Notes: generated from the sequence alone by a model not told the origin. A stretch of 64,000 nt of DNA from Alviniconcha marisindica (GCA_018857735.1 JABMCL010001960.1:248001-312000); one strand, 5' to 3'; shown: positions 14,908-30,300, numbered from the stretch's first letter. Numbers and translations: made by a program.

Positions 14908-17900
14908 TAAGCATGTGTGCAACAGCTTTTCATTTTATCCTTATCCCATTTTACATACAATTTGCTAGGCTACCTTGGTGGTCTGTTTAGTCATGTGTGT
15001 GCATGCGCATGTGTGTGTGTGTGTGTGTGTGTGCGTGTGTGTTGTTTTACTGTACCTGGCAATCACTAGATGTAATAGAGATCAGTGTTATTATGAACGA
15101 GCTAACACCAAGAAATATTTCTAGTTCGTTACTTGGTGAAAACAAAATTGTATTATGTCTTTACAGTGTGTAATAACAGGAACAACAACAACAAAAATGC
15201 TGCACATTTCTTACCTTAAAAATACCTGCTTTGTGCCATGCAATGTCTTGAAGGGTGTGGCCTAACAGGTTGGTGTGGTCCAAATCCAAGGAGGTAAGAC
15301 CACACACAATGGGTGATGAAACAACATTGGTACTGTCAAATTGTCCCCCAATGCCGACCTCCAGCAAGGCCACATCCACGCATTCCCGTACAAACACATG
15401 GAATGCCATCACTGTTAAGAAACTGAAGTAGTGTGGCATGCTTCCCTCCGTGTTGTCCTAAGAAAGCAAGAAGGTGCACTTAATGTGCAGGAATCGAGTA
15501 GATATAACTAATATTTTCTGATCAGTATGAAATTTACCACACATTTCATTGCTTCTGTATAATACATATATTGTATTATTGTTACACATATATTGTTTAA
15601 CTCAGTGGAGGCATGCTGGTGTTGTAGCACCAGTGGAAGCCAAGCATTTTTTTGAGTAGGATGCAGTCTATAGCTCCAAAGGAAACAACAACATCATACT
15701 CTGGAACCAATTTTCTATTCAGACTTGCTTCCCCTATACAGCAAATGGGGTCTATTCTAGTTTTATGTCCATCTTACCATGTGATGCATCATATATATAA
15801 TAATAGTAGATAACTTATAAAGCACATTTTAATACAAGTGCATCCTCCTAGTCCTAACGCTGTATAAAAACAAGAAAAAACTTGAAAAGCATCACCCACA
15901 TGCAGACCTACATGCATATATATATATATATATGGGTCATTCTCCTGAAAACTGGGACATAGAAGGTAAAAATTGAAAGTGTCAGTTTTTTAATGTTATT
16001 ATTTGGAAATGAAAGCTTGACATCTCTTGTGTACAGAAATATAAAATATAAATTGACAGGGTTAATTGTGCATTATGTTACGTCTTTGGTCAGTGTCCGA
16101 CATGTTACAGAAGACACCAGAAAGGCATGAACAGTCAGCTCAGTGGCCGGTTTGACTCTTGCCTTTAAAAAAAAATATATTATACAATATATCCTAATTA
16201 ATGAAAGAATATCTGTCACTTCTGACATTTTTAAAATTTAATTTAATTTTGATTCTTTCACTTTCCTGCCTCTTTAATGATTTTGCCTTAAAATGTCTTC
16301 TTTGAAGTACAGACATGCACAAAATAGATAACACATTTTTTAGTTTTCTTTTCATTTCATATATATATAACATGTGCGACAGATTATTAATTAAATGCAA
16401 CTGGTTATTAACTTTAGAAAGCAAGAAACAAACATCCCTCTGACATATCGATCTATATCTATATGTGGGTCATTCTCCTGAAAACTGGACCAAAGAGGGT
16501 GCTGCTTTCCAGATGAAATAAAAATTAAATTAAAACATGAAACTTTTATTTGGATTGCACAAGTTTAAGTATTTCTGAAGATCTAGTGGGAACGACTGTG
16601 GCTTTGACCTCAAACATAGCAAAATGATATTTCTGAATGATACTCTGGCTGATGATGATGTATCACCATACAAAGTCTGACCAATCAGAGATATTGTCTG
16701 GGCAAACATTCACTGAAGTTCAGAACTTTCACTATGACCTTGAACCTGAACACAGCAAAGCAACCTTTTCACAAGCTTATGAAAATGAACCGTCAAACTA
16801 AGTTGGTAGCCAAACAATCAGCAGTTGAGAACATATAATAGAAATAGTCATGATTTCATTGTATGAACCCAAACTCAGTTACTGTGACCTTGACCGTGAA
16901 CATAGCAACCCAGGTTTTGCACATGATACTCTGGTTTATAATGATGTATCACCATACTGGGTTTGGTTACAAAAGGTTCAGTGGTTCATAAGATATTGTC
17001 CAAACTAACATTAAATGAAACATTTAACCTTGGCTGTGACATTGACCTTCAACACAGCTATCCAATATTTTCACTGGACACTTCTTTGTTCATGATGATC
17101 TACCATCAAATTGAGTTTGGTTGCAACTATAAAAGATATAGCAGAAACCATCATATTTTGATTATATAAGCCAACACTGTGACCTTGACCTTGAAGATAG
17201 AATACCTTTTTTCCGCAGGAGATTCCGGCTCATGGTGGTGCACCACAATACCAAGTTGGACTACAAAAGGTTGCATACAAATACTCAGCTGACTGGGAAC
17301 AAATATTTGTCATGCACGTTACATCTCTCACCCCTTAAGACACCACAGTGCTTTCCCTTTTGTAGTCAAATAATACACCACACAGTGCAAAAAGAGGTCA
17401 GACATTGCTGCCACAAGTCAGCTGATGTGGATTTGTACATTAGGGTAGGTTGAAAGTCATTGGTACTAGCAGAAAGTTCTTTTGAGTGCTTGCACCATTT
17501 TAAGGCACCATGTCAACCAACTCTGAAGAAATGACTGTAATTTATTTTGTATCTACTCTCATGTCATCAAACAAGCCTTAAAAATAAGGTGGAATGTGGT
17601 TATCTACCAAGCAGATGAAAAAATAAAGTTCTTTAGTTTCTGTTGTGAACAAGTCACGATATCGTGATACACACTCAGAAGACACCATTGGTAACGTATG
17701 AGACACTGATTATCTTTTCTTTCTTTGGAGCTGTTAGTAGGAAGCAACACACAATAAATATCATTTTATGTAAGAACTACTCGCATTCTTTCTCATCAAA
17801 TCTGTTTTTATTCACTCATGAACGATTTCAAGGAAATATCTGCAATCAGCTAACCTTCCCGTAGCCATGTCAGTCACAAATGATGGCCATGAAAATGTCA

Positions 17901-19100
17901 CGATGTTTACCAAAAAAGACTCACAGCACAGCAAATAATGATGCATTCACACACTGTGTCATTCCCCTTACTTCTCCAAACACATCAGATCAGAAATATA
18001 GCGGTAGTTTAAAAAGTTTTATGTTTTAACTTAATTATTTCATCGGGAAAGCAGCACCCTCTTTGGTCCAGTTTTCAGGAGAATGACCCATATACATGTA
18101 CAATGATATTTAAAATTGCACTTATGATGACATGTATACCACACCATACCTCCACACTTCTTTGTTAACAATATAAATATACATTATCCACTAACATTAA
18201 AAGACTCTACATGTACATTCAGACTCACTGGCTCATTAATAAAGTTTCATCATGTTTGTAATGTTGGTACATTTCTTAGGCCTACAGGTTGGATATTATG
18301 CTTCCCCACTGAATCTAAGTTCTCTCTTCTGGAAGGGTGCTTGGGTCTCTCTGGGTTAAAACTTCCTATGGTTAGCAACCCCCCTCCCCCACAACTTGTT
18401 CTTAAATTATTTCAGTTGACTGATGTGGTGTGTATGTGTGTGTGTGTGTGCACGTGCATGTGTATGTGTGTGTAATGTAGGTATTGCTGGTCGGCTTCTT
18501 GCGATTTGACTTGCTTGTAGTCATGGCTATTGTCATTTTCTGCTTGTGGCGTCTTAATGCAGGTGTACTGCATTCTGTACAGTGCTGGCACTTACCACAT
18601 GCCAAGAGAGTTGACAAGAGCAGTGAAGGTAGTAAGGAGAATGTCCAGACATTCCAGAAGAAGAGGGGAAGGAATCAGATGAAGCTGGTAGGTTTCAGTT
18701 CCTAGTTTCATGTTGCTAGTTTCAACTTGAAACTCTTAACAACAGACCCAAGAACAGGCTGGAGTGTGCTGTGCTCAATTTGTTTACCACATTATTTATA
18801 ATGGCGATACCTTTGTTGCTTGCAGTTTGTCATAGACATCCCAGAAAGAGGTGCTGAACAGGTGACGACCAATGGGATGGCCATTTATGCGAATTCTTTC
18901 ACGAGCCTCAATAAGATGCGGAGAACTGTAAAAAGAATGATATGGTTATTATTTAAGTCTCCACAATAATACAGATACACATGAACTCAAATGGGTTTCG
19001 ACAGCAAACAACATACACTTAAGTTTTAATCAATATGCTCATGACTGATGAGGTTACATAACCACATATAAAGAGGGTGTGTCACCTTGGGCAGCAAAAT

Positions 19101-19134
<34 letters not shown>

Positions 19135-22100
19135 TTAAGTGCCTATATACTGTAAGTCACTATTATTGTCAGTTATATCCCACCTTCTCTGCACATATAT
19201 AATGTAAAAAGAGTATTTATAAGGTGCCTACATCTAACATGAGCCCAAAGCACATACATTATGTATGAAGAGCAAATAGCCCTCCTAATCATGTTACCTT
19301 CTAAATGATGATGATGCCAAAACAAATCTACATGTGTGAAGTGCAAATAGGGCCATCCAACCAGCCTAAATATGTTTAAAGCTATATATTCCTTTTTGTT
19401 GTTGTTGTTGTTTGAACAGCCTTAATGTAGTATAAAAATGGCAGCTCTGGTGCTGCCGTTGATGACAGAGGCTGCTGTTGAGGAAAAAACAACAACATTT
19501 GTATGGACCAACACCATCCCATTTACCACTGAAGACCACAAATTATTCAAGACAACATGGATTCATCACCAAGACACATCATAATCAACACAGATCGCAA
19601 AGAGGAGACACAACAATCTCGACTGGAAATGGGTCACTGGGTCACAGACAATCTGCTACAGTTGCAACAAACTTTGAACTTGAACAGTCAAGGCTGTTGT
19701 CACATGGTGCCCAATCAGTTTCAAGCTTGGGAGGTCACGTTGGTAAAACAAACAACTTTCCTAATCTAAAAGCATACACAAGCCAACAGCAGTTTCTGAA
19801 GCTACTGATGACTTGTGCATGTGCAAGGAGAGCCAGACTAATGGACTCTTTAGCAAATTGGGATGTTTTAACTTTATTTGCTCATCATACATATGGGCCC
19901 TGGTTATTAGTACAACATATAAGTCATCAAATCAAATCAAATAAATCTTTATTATTCATCAATATACAAAGCATAAAAATGAAAATTTTCCTTTGACACA
20001 TGGGCTCAAGAAGGTACATTTAAAATAACAATAAATATAAATAAACACGTAAAAATCTCACACTCACATTCTCTCCCCACTCGCTTGCCCCGGCTTCTTC
20101 CAACAACATACACCCACAAACACATGAGTAAGGTTCAGAACATGCGTGCATCCATGCACACACACGTGTGCACACACACACACACATACACTTCATCACT
20201 TGAAACATATTAAAATTCTAAAATTCTGCATTTTAGCCAATCTGCACTGGCTTCAAGTTTTGAACCACCACTTGTTTTATGTCTTCAAAAAGCTTCAAGT
20301 TTTGAACCACCACTGAGACCCTGACACAAAATTCAATCTTTTCACAAGAAACTCCCACCATCAAACTAAGTTTGCTTGCAAAAGAATCAGCAGCTCTGAA
20401 AAACACTCATACTTTAATTGTATGAGCCTTCACAGTGACCTTTATCAAGCTACAAAACAACACTTAAATGGTGAAAAACAATGAAAAATGAGATGGAGAG
20501 CTAAGCCACTTATCTGTTTTTGGTTGAGCTATGTTGTTTTCCTGTCTAAGTTGACAGAAAAACAACATAGCTGAACCAAAAACAGACCAGTAGCTTAGTT
20601 CTCCATCTCATTTTTCCTACGTTTAACTTTTATTTTGTAGCTTGATAATGGAGATTACCCCAAATTTGCATGTTGTATTTTGTCCTAATAGCATTCTTTT
20701 GAACCCTTTATGTGTTTGGATCTTGTATTAGAATGCTAGTAGTCATTCTCATTTCAGATTTTTTTTTATTGACATAACAGATTATCATTCTGTTCTGCAG
20801 GTTTATGGATGACAGCACTGTACATATCTATGATATCAATTCTCTGGTCATTGCCATGTAATGCTGTGAAAGACTGGACACTAGTCAATAAGCCTCAGTT
20901 TAATGAAAACAAAACAGAAGCCCTCTTCTTTGGTCCTTAACAGTCTGCAGATCTTCCTGCTTCATTACAAACTGGTCAGACCTGTGCTGACTTTGCTGAT
21001 TCTGCTTATAATCTAGGTGTCATCTTTGACAAGAGCCTATCTCTGAGAGAACAGATGAGCAAGGTCTGCTAAACTGTACATCTTTAAATTAGAAGAATTG
21101 GATTTACAAGGAAGTATCTAACCACTGAAGCCACTAAGACCCTAATCTCTCTTGTTTAGACTATTGCATCTCTTTGTTTACTGGTATTCCTCAAAGAAAT
21201 CTAGACAAACTTCAAAGGGTCATGAAAGCTGCAGTCCGTCTTGTTTGCAGAAGATCCATGTGAACAACATATAACCTTTAATTATAAGCCATCCTTTAGC
21301 CAACCTGCACTGGTTTCCTGTGTCTCACAGAATCTGGTACAAGACAGCTAAGTACTGTCTGTTACAACGACTGTGATCTCAGGTTCTGCTCCTCCATATC
21401 TTGCTGATCTTCTTTAGCTGTACAGTCCTTCCAGGTCTCTTAGCTCATATTATGCTTATTCATGTATCTTTTACATTCTATCAGACACAAGTTCTTATAT
21501 TGGTCCCGTCATCTGGAATAGGCTCCCATTTTCAGCTCATCATGCTCAAACCCCATCTCATTTTAAATCTCAATGAAAGACCCACTTCTTCTCTGCCAGT
21601 TTAGCGGTGCAATGGGCCTAGCCGAGTCTAAATCTCAGTCCATCAGTATGTGGTGTGTGCATGTTCGAGTGTAGAAGTGTGTGCAGGGGAGAATGGTTTG
21701 GACTGAGGGTGTATAATCCTCCCCACTCCCAAGTTGCTCATGGAGCGGTGGATTTGCTGTTGAGTGTCTTACAGTGTTTGTATAGTATGATTGATAGAGT
21801 AGTTGTATAGGTGTGTATATCCTTTACTTAGTATTATACCCCTCCCCCTTAATCCTCCTTAAGCACCTTGCACGCATCTGGTTGTGTACATTCTTTATTT
21901 AGTACGTTACCCCCCACCCCCTTGATCCTCCTTAAGCACCTTGCACGCATCTGGGTGTGTACATCCTTTATTTAGTATGTTACCCCCCACCCCCTTGATC
22001 CTCCTTAAGCACCTTGCACGCATCTGGGTGTGTACATCCTTTATTTAGTATGTTACCCCCCACCCCCTTGATCCTCCTTAAGCACCTTGCATGCATCTGG

Positions 22101-23618
22101 GTGTGTACATCCTTTATTTAGTATGTTACCCCCCACCCCCTTGATCCTCCTTACGCACCTTGTGCACATCACCAGAAACATTCTCTACAATAATAATAAA
22201 AAATAATAATTAAAGTATTTTAAAAGCGTAAACTCTTGTCCCTAGAGACTATTCTAAGCACATACACATGCACACACACAGGCACCCACACATACATGCA
22301 TACTGACTATACAAAGCTAAATATACACAGCTTAAAACAGGCAGCAAATACCCGGGAGACTTGGAATGGATAAAGACATCAGCATGGAACAGAAAACATG
22401 GTAGGTCTAAAATTTTGGGAAAAGATGTTTATAGATTAGATCTGAATGAGTCCAGAGAGGGTTTCTGTCAAAGAGGAAGGGGAAGGTCATTCCATGCTGA
22501 TGGACTGAAAACAGAAAAGGTGCAGGAACCAACAGTGGAGAGTGTACTATTATTACCAGTATTAACGAAGAATGACATTAAATACATCAGTATCTTCACT
22601 GGACACTTTTGCTTAAAATGAACTACCATCAAACTACATTTATTTACAAAAGAACCATTAGTTCAGAAGATATTGCAGACACAGTCATATTTTGATTATA
22701 CAACCTTCATTTCCTTCACTTAACATGTTACCCAATTTCCTTTTAAGTTCATCTGAGATGAGGCCCCAGAAATATCCTCTTTATTATTAGTTCAGAAGAT
22801 ATCCAAATATTGCTTATGATGCGCTATCATCATTCATACTAAATTTATTAACAAAAAACATTAATTCAGACAATATTGTATAAACAGTCATATTTTGATT
22901 ATAAAAGCCTTCACTGTGACCTTGACCATGAAGATAGCAACATAATTTTTTGGCATCACACTCTGGCTTTTAATGATGCATCTCCATACCAAGTTTGGCT
23001 ATGAAAGGTAGATGATACTGCAGTCATATTTTCACTGTGACCTTGACCATGAAGATAGCAACATAATTTTTAAGCATCACACTCTGGCTTTTGATGATTT
23101 ATCACCATACCAAGTCTGGTTTTAAAAGTTTCAGTGGTTCAGATGATATCCAGACAAACATTAATTGAAATTCTGAACATTCACCATCACAACTGGACAT
23201 TTTTTCATTTATGTTGATTTAGCTTACCTGTTGTTGTTTTTGCATGACACTCCACTCCACAATGGTGCAACAGTTACACCATATCAAGTTTGGTTACAAC
23301 AGGTTCAATGGTTCAGAAGATATGCTCTGGACAAATCTGGACATGTGGACAGACCAATGGACGTGCTGATGCCAGTATACCACCACCCCAACTTTTTCCC
23401 TTCAGGGGGTATCAAGAAAGAGACTGAATTCAGATTGTGAAATTTGAGGGGAAGGGAAGGAGAGAGAACAGCAGACTACATTATTATCTTAGAATGATGT
23501 CCAATATGATGTCAATCTGTTGCATAATTACACACACAAATATGTCTGTGCAAACACACCATGGTTTCTCTAATTTCAGAATTGGCTACACATATGTGTG
23601 TGTTGGACAGAAATACAG

Positions 23619-23696
<78 letters not shown>

Positions 23697-26675
23697 GGAG
23701 GGAGGGAGGGGGAGACAGAGAGGGAGGGAGATAGTTTAAGGCTAGTACAGTACATACTGTATTAAACAGATGACAGTATTCATTGCAATGTTTGTGTGCA
23801 TAGTATTATAATCTGCAAAACTGTTTCTAAGTGGAATAAAAAAACACAAAAACAAAGATGAAAACCATATTTTGTTTCATTTCAATAATGTAATAAACTG
23901 CACACATAACTGTTTTAATGCTCAGCATCTGTACAGTTTGCTAAACTGAACCCAATCTCAGAGCATGTGTACACAAGCTAAACATCCTGAATTAAAGCTG
24001 AGTGAATTTTCACTGTTATAATTATGTACCTAATACGTCAGCCCAACATCTGAGAATATTTTCCTTCATTTGGATTGTATCACTGTTATGTGCCAGTGGA
24101 CACTGATGAGCTACTGGGTAGCAAAACATTTGTCTGACATAGTCAGCTAACATAATAATAGTCCTCAACAATTTCAGATTTCGATAATCCCTCTGCTGTT
24201 TAGCACTGCCACTCCAGGAGGAAGTTGGCCTTTCTTCTCTCTTTTTCTTTCTTCTTCTTCAGCCAATTAAATTCTGTTTAAGGTCTTTCAGACCTAAACA
24301 TAATGCCCCTACAATCAATTACTGAATATTAAACCTAAATATTAACCGTAAAAGAGCAGTTTACTCTAAACCTGGCCATCCACTCAAGCACATACACACA
24401 CATACATCAAACATCTTTATTAACATCAACTGAAGTAAATTTCTTGCCTAAAAATGCCTGTCTTATATCCATACTGGCGCAAAATACTTTCAGCAAAAGC
24501 ACACGTAGATCCTTTCCCTTTTGTTCCTGTCACATGGATCACAGACAACTTGTTCACATCATCCAACTGAAACACAGCAATTGTATTTTTTTAATTAATA
24601 TGGAATATGCACAGTGCTTTGTCTCTGGTTCAGAGTTCCTAACAAAAGCATGTTCATGCAGCCAGTTTTCATATTCAAAATGGGGAAAACATAGCTTTCA
24701 TTCTTTCTCTCACACTCCAGATATACAAGGATGCTAGAGTACCAAAAGGAGAAATGCACACTGGTAAGAGACCAATGTTCTTTCATACTTTGTGACAAAG
24801 TGGGTCATTATGGAAAATGTATGCAGTTGTACTGTGACTTATAAAAAAACGTATAATAATAAGACAGACAGTCACGAGTTGGTGGAACTGTTCAATAACT
24901 TTGATTTGTTTGGCATCCATGTGAAAAACTTGTTTCACTTTGAAGTCATGTTGTGAAGTTAAAGCAATTGGGGTTGGTGAAACCTGGTTTTACATGTGAC
25001 CTGTGGGTTACCTGTTGCCATATATCGTGAACTCAGTATGTGCTATTTGCTAGTCAAATGGATTGCTGAAGTTCAGGTAGGTGATTCAGGTCTCTGTTGT
25101 GTCTCTTGTTATGCCTGTGACATCTTTTCAAGTGCTATTGATTTCTTTTGTTGTTCTCTTTTTGATAGCTTTGCATGCCTAGCCTACTGCTGTGTGTGAA
25201 TTCTACTGTCCTAAGTTCTACTTTCACAGTTCATTCAACTTCATTTTTCTTAATTCTCTCTCCACTTCCCCTGCAGTGGGATACCATGGACACAAAAACT
25301 GAGGTCCCCTCTGCTGAGAACCAAATGCTACCAATGTTTCTCTCTCCCTTTAGAAATGATGGACCTTCAGTGGGTTTTATATACTTTATACTTAATTGCT
25401 CCCATGTTACCATACTGATTCGGTTTTTGGTGTTGTCTGAAAGAAGTGCACAAAAAAGCTGTGCTCACACAAAACACAGTTGCACACACACACAGTAACA
25501 CACACAATTACTTGGTAAACCTATGAGAACACCCATAATGCCATATACCCCCCCCCCCCCCCCCCCCCCCCCCAGGTATTTCTATGCTTGATAAAGTATT
25601 CTTTTCATCACCCTTTTCTTTTTTCAAAAAATTGCAAAGAGCTGCAACTTTTGGAAAGTTGCAAACTTCTGTGTGTGAAGCCACCATGAGTGTTAGCTGG
25701 CCTCTGGTCTCAGTTTGAACCCCCCCCCCCCCCCCGATTCTGATCAAAACAATTGCTTCAACATCACACTTTATTATGCAAAGAAGGCAGTTTCTATCAA
25801 CTGTAAATATTTGTAGCAAGGTATTTGGTAATGCATGGTATTGGCCACAAAGCAAAATCCTCACCTGAATCTCTGCATCCAGTTTATCAAGACAGCAACA
25901 AACAGCAGTAAGTAGCAAAAATTAAACATACCATTACTGTATAGTAGTAACATACTCACTGTCAGGCCAACTCGGTGCAAGTAGTTGACCATATTGGGAA
26001 CATTGTGTTTCCTGGCCTCATTACGATACTTCAGTGATTTTTGTATAGTCTCTGCATTTGACTGCAAAGAGTTCAAGGCCATGACCGCTTCCTGACAAAA
26101 CAAAATAATGACAGGCAATAGGTATGCTAAACTAATCATACTGTAATACAAGCATGCAAAAATGTCATTAACAAATAATAGTTTATGCAAATTGTAGTTA
26201 ATAGTATACATTTACACCTGTATGGCAACTGACAAGCAATATTTAACAAAAACATTATTAATATTACTGAAAAAGTGTTGTTACCAGCATTCCCTTGCTT
26301 TCAAAATAATACAAGCATACCACCTTCCAATAATAAGCCTTATAAGGTAAAAAACAACAACTTCAGTTTGCTTTTGGGGCACGTGTCCAATTTCAGATCC
26401 CAACCTTTTGTCATATTTATACTACTTTTTTACTCTTTTTGTAAAAAAATTTTTTATTAGTATAGGCTTTATTAGTTATCATGTTACATTTCATTCTGAC
26501 ATTTTATTGATTAATTTTATAATTATGTTACAACTGTCTTGTGTTCTGACTTGTTCACACCTTGATCGTACCTCCAATACTAGCAGAGTACATCATTATA
26601 TGTGATGCATGCAGTCTAGCCACCACAGGCAGTCAAAATGTACCTAATTTTGCTAGTAATATATATAATTATTAA

Positions 26676-26736
<61 letters not shown>

Positions 26737-27312
26737 ATTCTAATTTTGTCATGTCTGTAAAAAATTTTTATATTTATAGTATTAGTATAAATTTAATAGC
26801 ACATACATTTTCTTGCACCTTCACAGAACATGCCCACCACACTTGAATTTTTTTTAAAATTTATTTTTAAATAAAAAAACTAAACAAAACACGTTCATTA
26901 CTAAAAACTAAAAACAGCTTGAATTTGATTTCAAACCTGATCACACTGCATCTTGGATAAGAAAAAATCCACACTCAAGCTGGATCCAACAAAGGTTAGG
27001 GTTAGGCATAAGGTTATATTATTACTATATTAGTCAGAAATATTAGTCTCAGTCTTTAAAGCAGACATCCATTATCTGATGCTGTCTGCAAAATATTCAT
27101 TTGGTAATTGGTAAAGTTCTGTGTGTCATGTAATCAGGTTCAACAAACTGGTCAGAACATGACACTTGCTTATAAATAAATTTTGATGGTAGATCAAAAC
27201 CTGTTGGTGTTGTTCCATTGGCATTGCTCAGTTGATGATCGATCTGACAATTATTATTTAAATACATAATTTATAAATGACATGTATGTAAGTCCAGAAG
27301 GAATGAAACTAC

Positions 27313-27398
<86 letters not shown>

Positions 27399-30300
27399 TG
27401 AATGAATGGGTAGTGGAGAAGACTTGAGGTCTTCTTACATCCAGCCCTCACCCATGAGGGAAACTACTATTAACTAAGGATACAAGGAGCTACAGTAGGT
27501 AGAGTACATGTACATTCATACAAACCATGTTGAAATGGACACCAGTAAACCGAGAAACAAGTTGATAATGAGCATTAAAAATTTTTTTTTAATTTAAATT
27601 AGCTAGATCTGGGGTAAACACACAAATGTGCGCACACACGTAAGAACATGTTTGTCATTGAAAACTACATGCACATAGAGCACTGACACACAAAAGGTAT
27701 GGGCTGCCTGAAGCAGCACAACACAGGTTGGAAACAGCACATGGAGATATATCTATGATCATGGTTTCACATAACACCTAAGAGAGATAACATATGAAGC
27801 GTAAGATGTTTTTTAAACACTGAAGGACTGACTGGAAGCCTCAATTCGCTGGGCAACGAGTTCCAGAAAGCAGGACCAGAATAAATCCATCCTTGGTATT
27901 GGCACATTTAGCTTTCTTGATGAATTCCTCAAACTTTGATTAATTAATAATTTTGTTGATAGATAAATCCGTACCCTACCCAATACAATTTTGTGCACAA
28001 AACACGCTTTGTTACTCATTAATCTAGAAGATAGCAGGAGAATTTGAGCCATTTTGTAGTCTTTATCTGTAAGGCTAGTTTGTTTTAGAAGAATAATTTT
28101 GATTGCTTGCCTGTGTAGTGACTTCAAGGGTTTTTGCAAAGAGTCACTTACTGAGTCCCAAAGAGTTGAAGCATAATCTATACCTGACTGAATGTGTGCT
28201 TGGAAAAAATGCTTTTCTGGCATGAAAGTTAAGAAAATGCTTAAGTTTTGCTGATTGGTAGACTTTTTTGCCATAGTTTTGCACAGGTCACAAATGTGGG
28301 GGCCCCAGGTCAGATTATTGTCTATTGTAACACCTAATACTTTGTGACCACTGACCTCAGTTATTTGTTGATTACCAACAGAAAGGTGTGCAGATGGTGA
28401 GTGAAGTAGTTGTCACTTCTGATGTGTCATTAGAGAGAGAGAGAGAGACAGACAGAGAAACAGACAGAAAGAGAGAGAGAGACGAACAAACAAATGAATG
28501 GTTTATTGAACTAGGCCATCTGCCTGTGTCAAAAAGAGAGGTGGGGGATGGAGAGGACAGTTTATGTGCATAAACAATCATAAATTATCAAAACATGCCA
28601 GCAATTATTCTCTTCATACACACACACACACACATGCTCACATTCAAGCACACCTACGCATGCAGCCACACAAGCTTGAACTTGATCATGCATGTGCGCA
28701 TGCATACACACACACATACCCACATTCACAAATAAAACATACACACATGAGTGTGCTTGCAAGCACAAACAAGAAAGAAAAAGTGAACAATACAACAGCA
28801 TGTGACTCACACTGCCTGATCAAGCTAGGACAGCGTTGCTAATACTATTGGCTCTTTGCCTCTTAGCTCATAGGCCTTGGAAATACAGATTTGCAAGTGG
28901 AAAGGCAAGTCTTGTATATGCTAACAGGATTGCCACCTTAAACTCAGATGGGCGGTTATAAAACTTAGCAGGCAAATAAGTTTCTCTTACTGTCTTAGCA
29001 TTTCGTATTTTGGGCATACTAACAGAAAATGAATTTCTGATTCATTGGTGTCGCAAAATGGACAGGTAAAAATATCTGGTGTTCTTTCTGAATATCACAG
29101 ATGATGTGTTTTTAAAGGAGATACATGTTGTCTGAATCTGACCAAATGTTTCTTTAAAACTGCTTTTTTAATGCTAAACAAGTAATCTGCAAAAGAATGG
29201 ATTTAAAAAAAATGAGGAGTAGAATGCATACCAATCTTTTAAAGCCATGACACAGTACCAATCTTGAAGACAGCAGTCAATTAATCATTGTCTGAACTCA
29301 CACAATTTTTTTCTTCATATTACACACACACTCATTTTCCCAAACGAATCTGAAGCTGTACTGCTACAGTGTTTAGGGCATTGCTCTCCCAGCCTCCACA
29401 GAAGCCTAAGAATACCCAGTACACCTTTCTTGGCTCTGTCAGACATATCTTTAAGTGTATATGATGAAAATGTTGTGCCAGTGGATTATATTATAGCTAA
29501 GTATTTGTAGTGGTTAACAATTTTCAGTTTCATAGTGTCATAAAACATTTTTCTCCAGCAGCTATGTATCCGCCATTTCTAAAGATAACTGCTTTGGATT
29601 TTTCAAAGTTAACGAGGTGTAATCTTTCTGATGTGTCCCTTAGCACACTGAGCCAGCAATGGTATTAGACTAGAGAACTATGAATCTGCAAACGGCATAA
29701 TCAAAATTTGTAAGATATCTGGTGATAATGTGATTCTGTGTTTGCCTTTTAAAACAATTTTATTGGCAAGTTCATTAATGAGAAGGGAGAACAAAATTGG
29801 GCTACAGCTGTCCCCTTGTTTGAGGCCCTAACTACACATGAATGCTTCAGTGAGATCACTGCCTACTTGAACTCTGGCTGTAACAACTTCATACATACTT
29901 TTGTCTGCCTTATTCATTGTGCCTCTGATACCATTTTCCTTAAGAATTAACCATAGAGAATTCATATCAGTTAATCAAATGCTTTCTTAAAACCAATAAA
30001 ACAAACATATAATTTCCTATGGTTAAGGAGTTCTGTCTGTACCAAAGCCAAGAGCATGAACACGGTTGTACTATAGCCTTGTCTGAAGCCAGCTTGTGCT
30101 TCATTTAGCAGTTTATCTTCAATCCATTGAGTGAGATGCTTATTTAAAATATAGCTATATAATTTACCACTCACATTTATCAATGATATTCCTTATAGTT
30201 ATTGGGAAAATTGATGTCACCCTTTTTGTATATTGGAAGGATAATTGATTCAGACCATTCAGAAGGAAATGTACCTGTATTAAATAACTTGCTGAGGTAT

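Noticed and set aside
18484..18705. Plus-strand ORF starting with a hydrophobic segment ([19 protein letters not shown])
   Set aside because: Could mimic a signal anchor, but starts in a GT repeat region, has no homology that I recognise and lies antisense in FPGS intron 4.
19478..19996. 172-codon plus-strand ORF
   Set aside because: No recognisable domain, biased toward His/Gln/Asn, inside an intron with repeats; no splice or conservation support.
25508..26211. ORFs of 116 and 136 codons across FPGS exon 2
   Set aside because: Only 25960-26091 is coding; the extensions are intron and poly-C read-through.
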